A stretch of 64,000 nt of DNA. It comes from Iodobacter fluviatilis. Its GTDB lineage: Bacteria; Pseudomonadota; Gammaproteobacteria; Burkholderiales; Chitinibacteraceae. The stretch is taken from the NCBI RefSeq assembly GCF_004194535.1, contig NZ_CP025781.1:1054001-1118000 (forward strand). Reading direction: 5' to 3'. Both the position numbers and the translations under genes were made by a program. Below, one piece after another: positions 8,839 to 16,342 of this stretch (the stretch's first letter is position 1; each line of letters opens with the position of its first letter). The notes beneath the pieces were generated by a model that was given only the letters and a program-made list of their open reading frames with translations, was not told where the DNA came from and did no database searches.

Positions 8839-10413
8839 TTACTGACTAACCTTACTCATTGCGTCCATCAAAGTACCCGCACTATCGTCACCATCCAAGG
8901 ACCAGCTAAACGCGCCACCCAAGCCATTGGCTTTCACGTAATCAAGCTTGGTCTGGATCACATCCGTAGTATCGTAAGACCAGAATGTGCTGCCATCATA
9001 TTTCCAAGATTGCTTGGTAATTGGATGCACAAATACCGAACCAGCGGCATTTTTCAACACTTTATAGTCTTCAATCCCTGCCTCATACGTGCCTTTGGCT
9101 GGGCCGGTTGCAGATTGGTACAGGCCATTATTGATATTAGGAACACCTGTCCAGCCACGGCCGTAGAAAGGAATACCTAATACAATTTTGCTAGCCGGTG
9201 CACCTGCTGCAATCAGATTTTTGACAGCGCTATCAATATTATATTGCGCAGCTAAACCTGGTTTTCCGGTTTGAGGATCAAGATAGCGTGGGCTGGCCGG
9301 GTCATTGTAAAGATGCGAATGGAAGTCAGTTGGGCCCTTCGCATCCCAACCGCCGTTAAAGTCGTAAGACATCAAGTTGATCCAATCCAGATACTTGCTG
9401 TACTCACCTGGCTCGGTCATCGCAATCTTTTCTGCCCCTGCACCAATCGCTACGGTCAGGCCATACTTCTTGCCAGTTGTGGCGGCCAATGCATCCAGCT
9501 GAGCGCGGAATTCTTTCAGCAGCAGCGTGTTGTTTTGCTTATCGTTTGGAGAAATCGTGTTAGTACCAATTCCCTGCACGCCTGGGTATTCCCAATCGAT
9601 ATCAATCCCGTCGAACACGCCTACAGCCGTGCCTGCGCCCCCAGCATTGGAGCCTCCATCGTAAGGGATATTGCCCTTGATGTAGAGATCGATACAGCTA
9701 GAAACCAGCTGCTTGCGCAGAACATCGGTAGAGGCTGCGTTAGAGAACCACTTAGACCAAGTCCAGCCGCCTAAGGAGATAAATACTTTTAGATTTGGAT
9801 TTTTGGCTTTCAGTTTTTTCAACTGATTAAAGTTACCTTTTAAGCCGCCCTTACCCTCTTCACCCCAAACATCGCCCACACCATCCACGGAATCACCGGC
9901 GCTGAAGCCTTTTTGGTAATCAGCCCAGCCATCACCACCATCCTGACCACCATTTTCTGCCTTATTCACAATGCCACATTCATAGCCACCGTTTTTGGCA
10001 TAGATATTACCAAAGGCATAGTTCAAGAAAGTCATCTTAGCCGCAGAGCCGCTAGTCTGAGCATGCTTCACTAAATAACCACGGCCATAAATGCCCCACT
10101 GAGCAAAGTAAGAACCCACTTGCTTAGAGCCTGATGGTGTTGGTGTTGGTGTTGGTGTTGGCGTTGGCGTTGGCGTTGGCGTTGGCGTTGGCGTTGGTGT
10201 TGGTGTTCCGCCACTTTGCAGAGCCCAAGGGCCCCATTGCTCTGCACCAGGTATATTGCCCTTGGTCCACCACTGAGCTTTCCAATCTTTACCGGCGTAG
10301 CTTACTACTTCGCCACCGGTATAGGTTGTTGCAGCATCCCACGCAGGGGCTGCAAAAGCCTGCATAACAATAAAGGCCGCAGGAATTGCTACTAAACGAC
10401 TGTAATTTGACAT
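8839..10413 (-). CDS. Secreted chitinase, GH18 with chitin-binding domain
   Basis: Exported endo-acting chitin hydrolase. A signal peptide (about 1-21, ending AFA) is followed by a type 5/12 carbohydrate-binding module (about 22-66; WDAATTYTGGEVVSYAGK and AQWWTKGNIPG). A Pro-Thr repeat linker (about 69-94) comes next. The GH18 barrel fills the rest. The catalytic motif is DGIDIDWEYPG with the proton donor Glu275. Other GH18 landmarks are FISLGGWTWS, INLMSYDFNGGW and GIPFYGRGW. Length 524 residues is typical for a bacterial chitinase with one binding module. The gene stands alone with its own terminator and a long upstream gap. Confidence 0.96.
   Translation of the reverse strand: MSNYSRLVAIPAAFIVMQAFAAPAWDAATTYTGGEVVSYAGKDWKAQWWTKGNIPGAEQWGPWALQSGGTPTPTPTPTPTPTPTPTPTPTPTPSGSKQVGSYFAQWGIYGRGYLVKHAQTSGSAAKMTFLNYAFGNIYAKNGGYECGIVNKAENGGQDGGDGWADYQKGFSAGDSVDGVGDVWGEEGKGGLKGNFNQLKKLKAKNPNLKVFISLGGWTWSKWFSNAASTDVLRKQLVSSCIDLYIKGNIPYDGGSNAGGAGTAVGVFDGIDIDWEYPGVQGIGTNTISPNDKQNNTLLLKEFRAQLDALAATTGKKYGLTVAIGAGAEKIAMTEPGEYSKYLDWINLMSYDFNGGWDAKGPTDFHSHLYNDPASPRYLDPQTGKPGLAAQYNIDSAVKNLIAAGAPASKIVLGIPFYGRGWTGVPNINNGLYQSATGPAKGTYEAGIEDYKVLKNAAGSVFVHPITKQSWKYDGSTFWSYDTTDVIQTKLDYVKANGLGGAFSWSLDGDDSAGTLMDAMSKVSQ
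10134..10208 (-). repeat. Hexanucleotide tandem repeat encoding the (PT)n linker
   Basis: About twelve GTTGGY hexamers in tandem encode the Pro-Thr linker between the binding module and the catalytic barrel. The repeat is a multiple of three, so changes in copy number would alter linker length without shifting the frame. The third-position changes (GTTGGT at both ends, GTTGGC in the middle) suggest expansion of a central unit. Confidence 0.9.
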
Positions 10414-11172
10414 AAGGGAGTCTCCATCCTTTAAATCGATTGGCGTTATTCACGCATCTCAACTGGTATTGCTGCTCTTCTACAGGCTGTCAATTCTATG
10501 AAAGCTTTACCTGTATTTAGGCTTCGCCACGCCATTATTATTTGTAATTGGTCGTGACGAGATTCATTACTAACCATTCTATTTTTCTTGTCAAGCTCTC
10601 AAAATCATGAAGCAAAACAAACCGATAGTATAAATGGCATGACTTATCTGCATCACTACAAAAGATCAGCCAATTACTCATGACGCGTTGCAACATAAGA
10701 AAAATAAAATATTGTCATTCCTAGCAAATATAGAGATCATGCAATTCATGCACTGCAGCATGAAAAAAACCCCATGTAGCAAAGTAGATAAATAAAATGT
10801 AGTTTTCGTTTGAAAATTACATAAATATTTCATCAAACTGCTGCACGTTTAGCAACAACCGTACACAGTAAACAACTGATACCTAAGGAATTCTTTCTTG
10901 AATCGTACAAAACAATTTCAAGATGAGAAGGTAAATAAAAGCTATAAACAGCACATGCAACGACAACCAGTAGTGTATTAATAATGGCCTATTGGTATTA
11001 GTAATATGAATAAATTGATGTTAAAGAGTGGCAAAAAAAAACCTAAAGCGTACCGGCTAAGCACAGTTTGTCTAAAGCGCTTGTACAGGGAAAAGTAGGC
11101 TCGTGCAGAGGGTATGGATATGGACGGTGATAGGCCCGCCGTAGCTCACGGTAAATCAAGCCAAGGGGCAAA
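10414..11172. other. Long non-coding gap upstream of chitinase
   Basis: About 760 bases with no supported gene. The sequence is AT-rich compared with neighbours and probably carries the chitinase promoter and regulator sites. I could not identify a clear operator. A short hairpin (TTCATGC and GCATGAA) lies near 10746. A 98-codon open frame at 11043-11339 on the minus strand lies partly here, overlaps the secreted-protein gene and is judged a shadow. Confidence 0.4.
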
Positions 11173-11640
11173 CTAAGGGCGGTTGCCCAGATTCCAGCGT
11201 GCGCAATACCACTTGGTTTGATCATTAGGTAGACCCACCAAGACGCTACCAAATTTGGAAAGGTAACGCGGATAACTGCCCGCCAGCGGGACAAAGGCGA
11301 AACCCATGGAAGCTTCAATCTTTTTACGCACGGTTTCAATTTGATCGGGGATCAACGCCCCTACCATCAAGGCTCCCGATGTAGGCAGGCTAACAAACAC
11401 CTCACTCACGGTATTGTCGCCTAATTTGGCATTTTGCGCTTCAAACCACTCCGCCTCGCCCCATACCCGTAACGGGTCACCTAAATACTGACGAAAATAG
11501 CTGCGCCACCAGTCATTAGACCATTCGCTGCGGCAAGATAAAGCCGCCTCCATCTTATCGCCAAAGTGAGTTGGCAACTGCCCAGCAGCAAATGCAGGGC
11601 TAGCAAGGCAAAAGAGAATGAGTAATTGCAGCGGGCGCAT
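11173..11640 (-). CDS. Small secreted protein of unknown function
   Basis: Not recognised. From the ATG at 11640 the protein is 155 residues with a clear signal peptide (RPLQLLILFCLASPAFA) and likely cleavage after AFA. The mature part is Trp-rich, with two Cys residues (in LSCRSEW and WYCARW) that could form a disulphide in the periplasm. A TTG at 11652 in the same frame is an alternative start. It lies downstream of PEP carboxylase on the same strand but is separated by two repeat elements and a terminator, so it is probably transcribed on its own. Confidence 0.6.
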   Translation of the reverse strand: MRPLQLLILFCLASPAFAAGQLPTHFGDKMEAALSCRSEWSNDWWRSYFRQYLGDPLRVWGEAEWFEAQNAKLGDNTVSEVFVSLPTSGALMVGALIPDQIETVRKKIEASMGFAFVPLAGSYPRYLSKFGSVLVGLPNDQTKWYCARWNLGNRP

Positions 11641-11665
11641 AGACCAATTCAATAAGAACGCTCAT

Positions 11666-11693
11666 AAAATAAAAGGGCACGTCTACCGTGCCC
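11666..11693 (-). terminator. Rho-independent terminator
   Basis: On the minus strand GGGCACG and CGTGCCC close a five-base loop followed by TTTTATTTT. It ends two bases from palindromic repeat copy 1. It would stop transcripts coming from ppc before the small secreted-protein gene. Confidence 0.8.
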
Positions 11694-11861
11694 CTAGCAG
11701 CCTGTCGGACTTAAGACTGACCTACTACGGAAAAGCCGAATTTGGCCATATTTCACGCATTTTCTCGTTGAATAGCCAGCTATTCGCCTCAAAAACCCGC
11801 GAAATCTGTCTCAAACCGGTCTTCCCCTCGCTACGATCGCTTAAGTCCGACAGGCTGCTAG
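11694..11861. repeat. 164-bp palindromic element, copy 1
   Basis: Core 11696-11859, exactly 164 bp, bounded by AGCAGCCTGTCGGACTTAAG and its perfect reverse complement, with CT and AG flanks outside. The interior is also an imperfect palindrome centred on GAATAGCCAGCTATTC. No open frame inside looks like a transposase, so it is MITE-like or REP-like. This copy lies between the terminator at 11666-11693 and a second, unrelated repeat starting at 11861. Confidence 0.9.
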
Positions 11862-12120
11862 TCTGTTGACGTTTCATTCACGGCTGCGTTTGGCCCAGTT
11901 TTGGGGCTGAACAAGGAGAAAAGGCGACATGGTACGAGTACCATGAGCGATTTTTAACGCCGTGCAGCCCCAAAAGCGGGCCAAACCCGAAGGGCTGAGC
12001 CGGAAAATGGCCATTCACTGCGTTATGCTCCTCGATAATAACCCGTTATTGCCTTCGTCACATGCCTTGTGCCTAGCCGTTTTCCGGCTCAGCGCAATGG
12101 CGAATGAAACGTCAACAGAC
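11861..12120. repeat. 260-bp element with 19-bp terminal inverted repeats
   Basis: The ends are GTCTGTTGACGTTTCATTC (11861-11879) and its exact reverse complement (12102-12120). Inside are two independent hairpin domains. Domain A pairs 11889-11909 with 11965-11985 and contains a small hairpin, CATGGTAC/GTACCATG, at 11928-11945. Domain B pairs GCTGAGCCGGAAAA (11994-12007) with TTTTCCGGCTCAGC (12080-12093). Overall this predicts a three-way junction. No gene is visible inside. The right end lies seven bases from the ppc stop codon and the left end touches palindromic copy 1. Confidence 0.85.
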
Positions 12121-12127
12121 CCTAAGA

Positions 12128-14887
12128 TTAACCGCTATTACGCAAGCCCGCCGCAATACCATTAATGGTTAAATGCACCGCGTGCTGCACGTCTTCACTG
12201 GCCTCACCGCTACGCAAGCGCTTTAATAGCTCGACTTGCAAATGGTTAAGCGGATCAAGATAGGGTAAACGATTCTCCAAGCTACGTGCCAGCTTGGGAT
12301 TATCAGCCAATAGTTCGCCATGCTTAGAAATAGCTTGCACAGCATCTACGCTGCGCTGCCATTCAGCCTTGATACGGCCAAAAATACGCTGTGCCAGTTC
12401 TTGATCTTGCACCAACTCAGCATAACGCGCGGCAATGGCGATATCGGATTTTGCCAACACCATATCCATATTCGAGATAGTGGAGTTGAAAAACGGCCAA
12501 TCACGATATAACTGTTGCAAGAGCGCCAAGCCTTCGTCCCCAGCTTCTTGCAGATACTCACTAATCGCCGTACCAAAACCATACCAACCTGGCAGCATCA
12601 AGCGGCACTGACTCCAAGAAAACACCCAAGGAATCGCCCGTAAATCCCCAATACTATTGGTGCTTTTTCGCGCTGCAGGCCGTGAGCCGATATTAAGATT
12701 AGGAATCTCATTAATCGGCGTGGCTTCACGGAAGTAGGTAATAAAATCGGGTGTGGCGTAAACCAGATCACGATAAGCCTGATAGGCGCTTAAGCTTAGT
12801 TTTTCCATTAACTGACGTCGCTCCAGCATGTCATTTAATGGTGGTGACTCTTCTGGAAAGCTGGCTTCAAGCGTAGCCGCAATCAAAATTTCTAAATTAC
12901 GACGCCCTACTTCGCGATCCGCATACTTAGCCGTAATCACTTCGCCCTGTTCGGTAATCCGAATCTGGCCATTTACCGAGCCTGCTGGTTGGGCCAAGAT
13001 CGCATCAAAAGCGGGGCCACCACCACGGCCAACCGTACCGCCACGGCCATGAAATAGGCGCATCTTAAAGTTGGCGGCTTTAAAGACCTCAACAAGGGTA
13101 AGCTCAGCCTTGTATAACTCCCAATTAGAAGTAAGATAACCGCCGTCTTTATTCGAATCCGAATAACCCAGCATGACTTCTTGCACATTATCCCGACAGG
13201 ATAAAAGCTTGCACCACTGCGGGATATTAAATAGCTCGGTCATGATTTTGCCAGCACTGCGCAAATCAGGAATCGTTTCAAACAGCGGAATAATATTAAT
13301 CTTAGAAACAAGCTTAGGCGCTAATTGCACCAAGCCTACTTCCTTCATCAGCACGGCCACTTCCAACATATCCGAAACTGAATCACAGTTAGAGATAATG
13401 TAATTTGGCAGTACCGATTCGCCATAGCGCGCTTGCATTTCGCCCGCTGCACGATAAATATCCAGCTCTTTTTGCACCTCTTCGCTATATTCAACGTGAG
13501 CAGAAGCTAAAGGCCGTGCACTGGATAGCTCACGCAGCAATACGGCACGGCGCGATGCTTCATCCAAACGCATATAATCTTCTAAACCTGCGTGGGCAAA
13601 TAGCTCAGACATCACTTTTTCATGCGTACCAGAAAACTGGCGCATATCCAGTGGGGCTAAATAAAAGCCAAATACCGATACCGCACGCTGTAAACGGCGT
13701 AAACGCCCGCCCGCCAACAATGCCGCACCATGCGCTTTTAGCGAGGTGGCAACTGTGGCTAAATCATTCAGTAATTCCTCGGAATTTTGGTACTCGGCCG
13801 CATTAGCCACATCGTGCAACTGATGATGGAAAGTGCCAATCTTTACTGCAGTTGCAAAGATTCTGGCCCGCACCGAAGACACCGCCAAGCGATAGGGCTC
13901 TTCTGATTTACGATCCTTCTCGTCTGTAGCCGAATCGGCCAGCTTTTGCAGCGCCGTATCTACAGCCACAATGCGCGTTGACATCGATAATTCATTTTCT
14001 AGCTTCATGCACTGCTGGTAGTAGTAATCCAGCGCAATCCCAGCCTGACGTGATACCGCATAGCGCAGCACATCGCCCGTTACAAAAGGATTACCGTCTC
14101 TATCTCCACCAATCCAGCTACCCACTTGAATAAAATTAGGCAGCTGGACAGGCTGCTCACAGAGTTCCGCCAGCTTGTCTTCTAAATCTAAGTAAAGGCG
14201 CGGTAGCTCATGCAAAAAGGTATTGCGGAAATAAGCCGCACCGTTTTCAATCTCATCTTGCACCGTAAGTTTGAAAGTACGGATTTCCCGTGTTTGCCAC
14301 ATCGCCAACAGCACCCGCTCTAAAGCGGCCTGATTATCCGCGAGCTCTTCTGGTGTCATCGCAAAACGATCGCGCTCGGCTAGCAACTCGGCCACGGCAC
14401 GATGCGAATCCAGCACCGTTTTGCGCTTTACTTCAGTAGGGTGAGCGGTAAGCACGGGGGCAATTAAGCTTTCACCCAGCATACTAATAATGTCGGTGGC
14501 CTTAACGCCTCTTGCAGTAAGGCTATTAATTGCTGCTGCAATACTGCCGCGTTGAGGTGCGGAACCCGCTATTTTATGTGCGCGTCGACGACGGTTATGG
14601 TGTAAGTCCTCTGCTATATTAGATAGATGAGAAAAATAACCAAAACCACGCACCAAGGCCACGGTGGAAGCGGGGTCTAAATCAGCCAGCGATTTGGCTA
14701 AACTGATACCCGCCTCTGGATTGCTCTCTTGCACATAAGACAGAGCGAGTGCACGGATGGACTCAATCTGCTCAGCAGTAGCAACACCAGCCTGCTCCCT
14801 TATAGTTGCAGCGAGAAGTTCGGCGAGTAATTCAAGATCCCGCTTGAGGGGAAGATCTTTATCGGCAATCGTTTCGAGTACGGACAT
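12128..14887 (-). CDS. ppc: Phosphoenolpyruvate carboxylase
   Basis: Cytoplasmic anaplerotic enzyme that makes oxaloacetate from PEP and bicarbonate. The 919-residue protein has all family landmarks: the catalytic-His motif TAHPTEVKRKTV near residue 150, IGGDRDGNPFVTG near 265, GYSDSNKDGGYLTSNW, and the glycine-rich FHGRGGTVGRGGGP near 620. The C-terminus ends INGIAAGLRNSG, close to the conserved NTG end. A weak GGAT lies about six bases upstream of the ATG at 14887. The gene appears monocistronic; two repeat elements and a terminator follow it. Confidence 0.97.
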   Translation of the reverse strand: MSVLETIADKDLPLKRDLELLAELLAATIREQAGVATAEQIESIRALALSYVQESNPEAGISLAKSLADLDPASTVALVRGFGYFSHLSNIAEDLHHNRRRRAHKIAGSAPQRGSIAAAINSLTARGVKATDIISMLGESLIAPVLTAHPTEVKRKTVLDSHRAVAELLAERDRFAMTPEELADNQAALERVLLAMWQTREIRTFKLTVQDEIENGAAYFRNTFLHELPRLYLDLEDKLAELCEQPVQLPNFIQVGSWIGGDRDGNPFVTGDVLRYAVSRQAGIALDYYYQQCMKLENELSMSTRIVAVDTALQKLADSATDEKDRKSEEPYRLAVSSVRARIFATAVKIGTFHHQLHDVANAAEYQNSEELLNDLATVATSLKAHGAALLAGGRLRRLQRAVSVFGFYLAPLDMRQFSGTHEKVMSELFAHAGLEDYMRLDEASRRAVLLRELSSARPLASAHVEYSEEVQKELDIYRAAGEMQARYGESVLPNYIISNCDSVSDMLEVAVLMKEVGLVQLAPKLVSKINIIPLFETIPDLRSAGKIMTELFNIPQWCKLLSCRDNVQEVMLGYSDSNKDGGYLTSNWELYKAELTLVEVFKAANFKMRLFHGRGGTVGRGGGPAFDAILAQPAGSVNGQIRITEQGEVITAKYADREVGRRNLEILIAATLEASFPEESPPLNDMLERRQLMEKLSLSAYQAYRDLVYATPDFITYFREATPINEIPNLNIGSRPAARKSTNSIGDLRAIPWVFSWSQCRLMLPGWYGFGTAISEYLQEAGDEGLALLQQLYRDWPFFNSTISNMDMVLAKSDIAIAARYAELVQDQELAQRIFGRIKAEWQRSVDAVQAISKHGELLADNPKLARSLENRLPYLDPLNHLQVELLKRLRSGEASEDVQHAVHLTINGIAAGLRNSG

Positions 14888-15293
14888 TAGTAATCCAGTT
14901 CATTGATTGAATCGGGCAAACACGATTCATTCTAACAAGAAGCTGCGGTTTTCACGGATAGATATTTACAAATAAATATGTAATGCAAATAGACAGACTA
15001 CATTTCAAATATAGCTTTGATCTATAAGAGGATATGCAAAAAGGATAAATAAAAAATGTAAGCGCAGTGTGGCACTTATGAAGATGATTCACAGATATCC
15101 ACTCAACATCCACCTAAAAAATGCATAAAAGCCGAAGTGTAAACATTCACACCCAGTGCAATTATTTAACAATAGTCAGCGATTTACTTAATTATTAAAA
15201 TAATTAGTAAGTATTTTAATAAGATACGCAAGATATAAGAAAGTTATAATTAAATTAAATAACAAACATGTACCACTTACCAAGGTCTAAAAA
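14888..15293. other. Divergent promoter region between ppc and the phzF-like gene
   Basis: About 400 AT-rich bases between two divergent genes. Multiple TATAAT-like strings are present near 15180-15260 but none stands out with a well-spaced -35 box. No gene, RNA or strong inverted repeat recognised. Confidence 0.35.
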
Positions 15294-16136
15294 ATGACGT
15301 CTTACCCCTTCCACCTTATTAATATGTTTGCAGAGCGCCGCTTAGGTGGAAACCCTGTGGTGGTCTTTACCACTGCCGAGATGCCTGATGAACAAACTCG
15401 GCAAACGCTTGCCTACCAAATGGCCGTGGCCGAAACCGCCTTTATCAGCAATACCGATACCCTAGTCCACGTGCACTCTCCCCAATACGCACTGCCCTTC
15501 TCTAGCCAAGCCTTGCTCTCCGCCGCCGAAGCCACCCATCCCAATGAAATAGGCCTAGCTGCGCAAGTATTTAAAACGCATCTAGGGGAAACATGGCTAT
15601 TGCGTCAAGGAGATCGCTGGTGGAACCAAATGAACACGCCGCATACAAGGCAATCGATACACAGCGCATTAGAAATCGCCGAAGCACTGGCGCTTAATCC
15701 CAAAGATATTGTTGGCAGGCCATTATTTGTAGATTGCGGCTTAGAGCAACTGATTGTGCAAGTTAAATCGCAGCAATCCGTCTTACAAGCCAACCCACAG
15801 CCACAAGGCTTAGCCAAGCTGGCCCAATCCAGCAAAAACCTGCCGCAAGCCGCCGTATGGTGCCGAGACGACAACCAAATCACGCTCCGCTTTTTCTCAT
15901 GTGATGCATTCACCGTTTATGAGGATTTTGGCTCCGGCACCGGCGCAGCCAGTATCGCCGGCTGGCTCTTAGCCTCCGGCCAAAGTGCCCCCTTCTCGCT
16001 ACGCATCGAGCAAGGCCACACCATCCACAGACTGGTATCCCGCCTCAGCGTGATCTTGGTAGAGGTCGACGAAAACCGAGTCATCCGAGTAGGCGGCAAC
16101 GCACATCGCGTAGGCGGCGGAGTGATTGAGCTGTGA
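15294..16136 (+). CDS. PhzF-family isomerase/epimerase-like protein
   Basis: Member of the PhzF/YddE family, whose fold resembles diaminopimelate epimerase. Visible signatures are NMFAERRLGGNPVVVF at the N-terminus and the catalytic Glu47 in AVAETAFIS. The second-domain glycine loop DFGSGTGAASIAGWLL lies near residue 210, and EQGHTIHR precedes the C-terminus. Length 280 residues is typical. No other phenazine genes are nearby, so a phenazine role is not supported. Many relatives have unknown substrates. Confidence 0.88.
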   Translation: MTSYPFHLINMFAERRLGGNPVVVFTTAEMPDEQTRQTLAYQMAVAETAFISNTDTLVHVHSPQYALPFSSQALLSAAEATHPNEIGLAAQVFKTHLGETWLLRQGDRWWNQMNTPHTRQSIHSALEIAEALALNPKDIVGRPLFVDCGLEQLIVQVKSQQSVLQANPQPQGLAKLAQSSKNLPQAAVWCRDDNQITLRFFSCDAFTVYEDFGSGTGAASIAGWLLASGQSAPFSLRIEQGHTIHRLVSRLSVILVEVDENRVIRVGGNAHRVGGGVIEL

Positions 16137-16156
16137 TGCATGGGGGCGAGGTAAAA

Positions 16157-16199
16157 GGCCACTAAATATAGGCCATAAGGCTGTCTACATTTAGTGGCC
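16157..16199 (+). terminator. Inverted repeat after the PhzF-like gene
   Basis: GGCCACTAAAT (16157-16167) and ATTTAGTGGCC (16189-16199) form an 11-bp perfect stem with a 21-base loop, 20 bases after the stop codon. No strong T-run follows, so this could be a Rho-dependent stop or an mRNA-stability structure rather than a classical terminator. Confidence 0.45.
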
Positions 16200-16342
16200 A
16201 GCCTTAAAAGCCCCAAATAAGCAGTAAACCTTACAAAAACTACTTTCGTTTATAATTACACCGTACAACTATCGAAATCCTAGCGTAGAGAGCATACAGC
16301 TTCGTGTAATATGCAATTATTACTATAAGTCCTTGGTTTAAC

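Noticed and set aside
10134-10367. Open frame on the plus strand rich in Val-Leu-Ala
   Set aside because: Product of the hexanucleotide repeat read on the wrong strand.
11043-11339. 98-codon open frame on the minus strand
   Set aside because: It overlaps the start-proximal gene for a secreted protein with a clear signal peptide and has no family-like sequence.
15294-16136. Phenazine biosynthesis cluster
   Set aside because: Only a PhzF-family protein is present; no phzA-E or phzG genes nearby.
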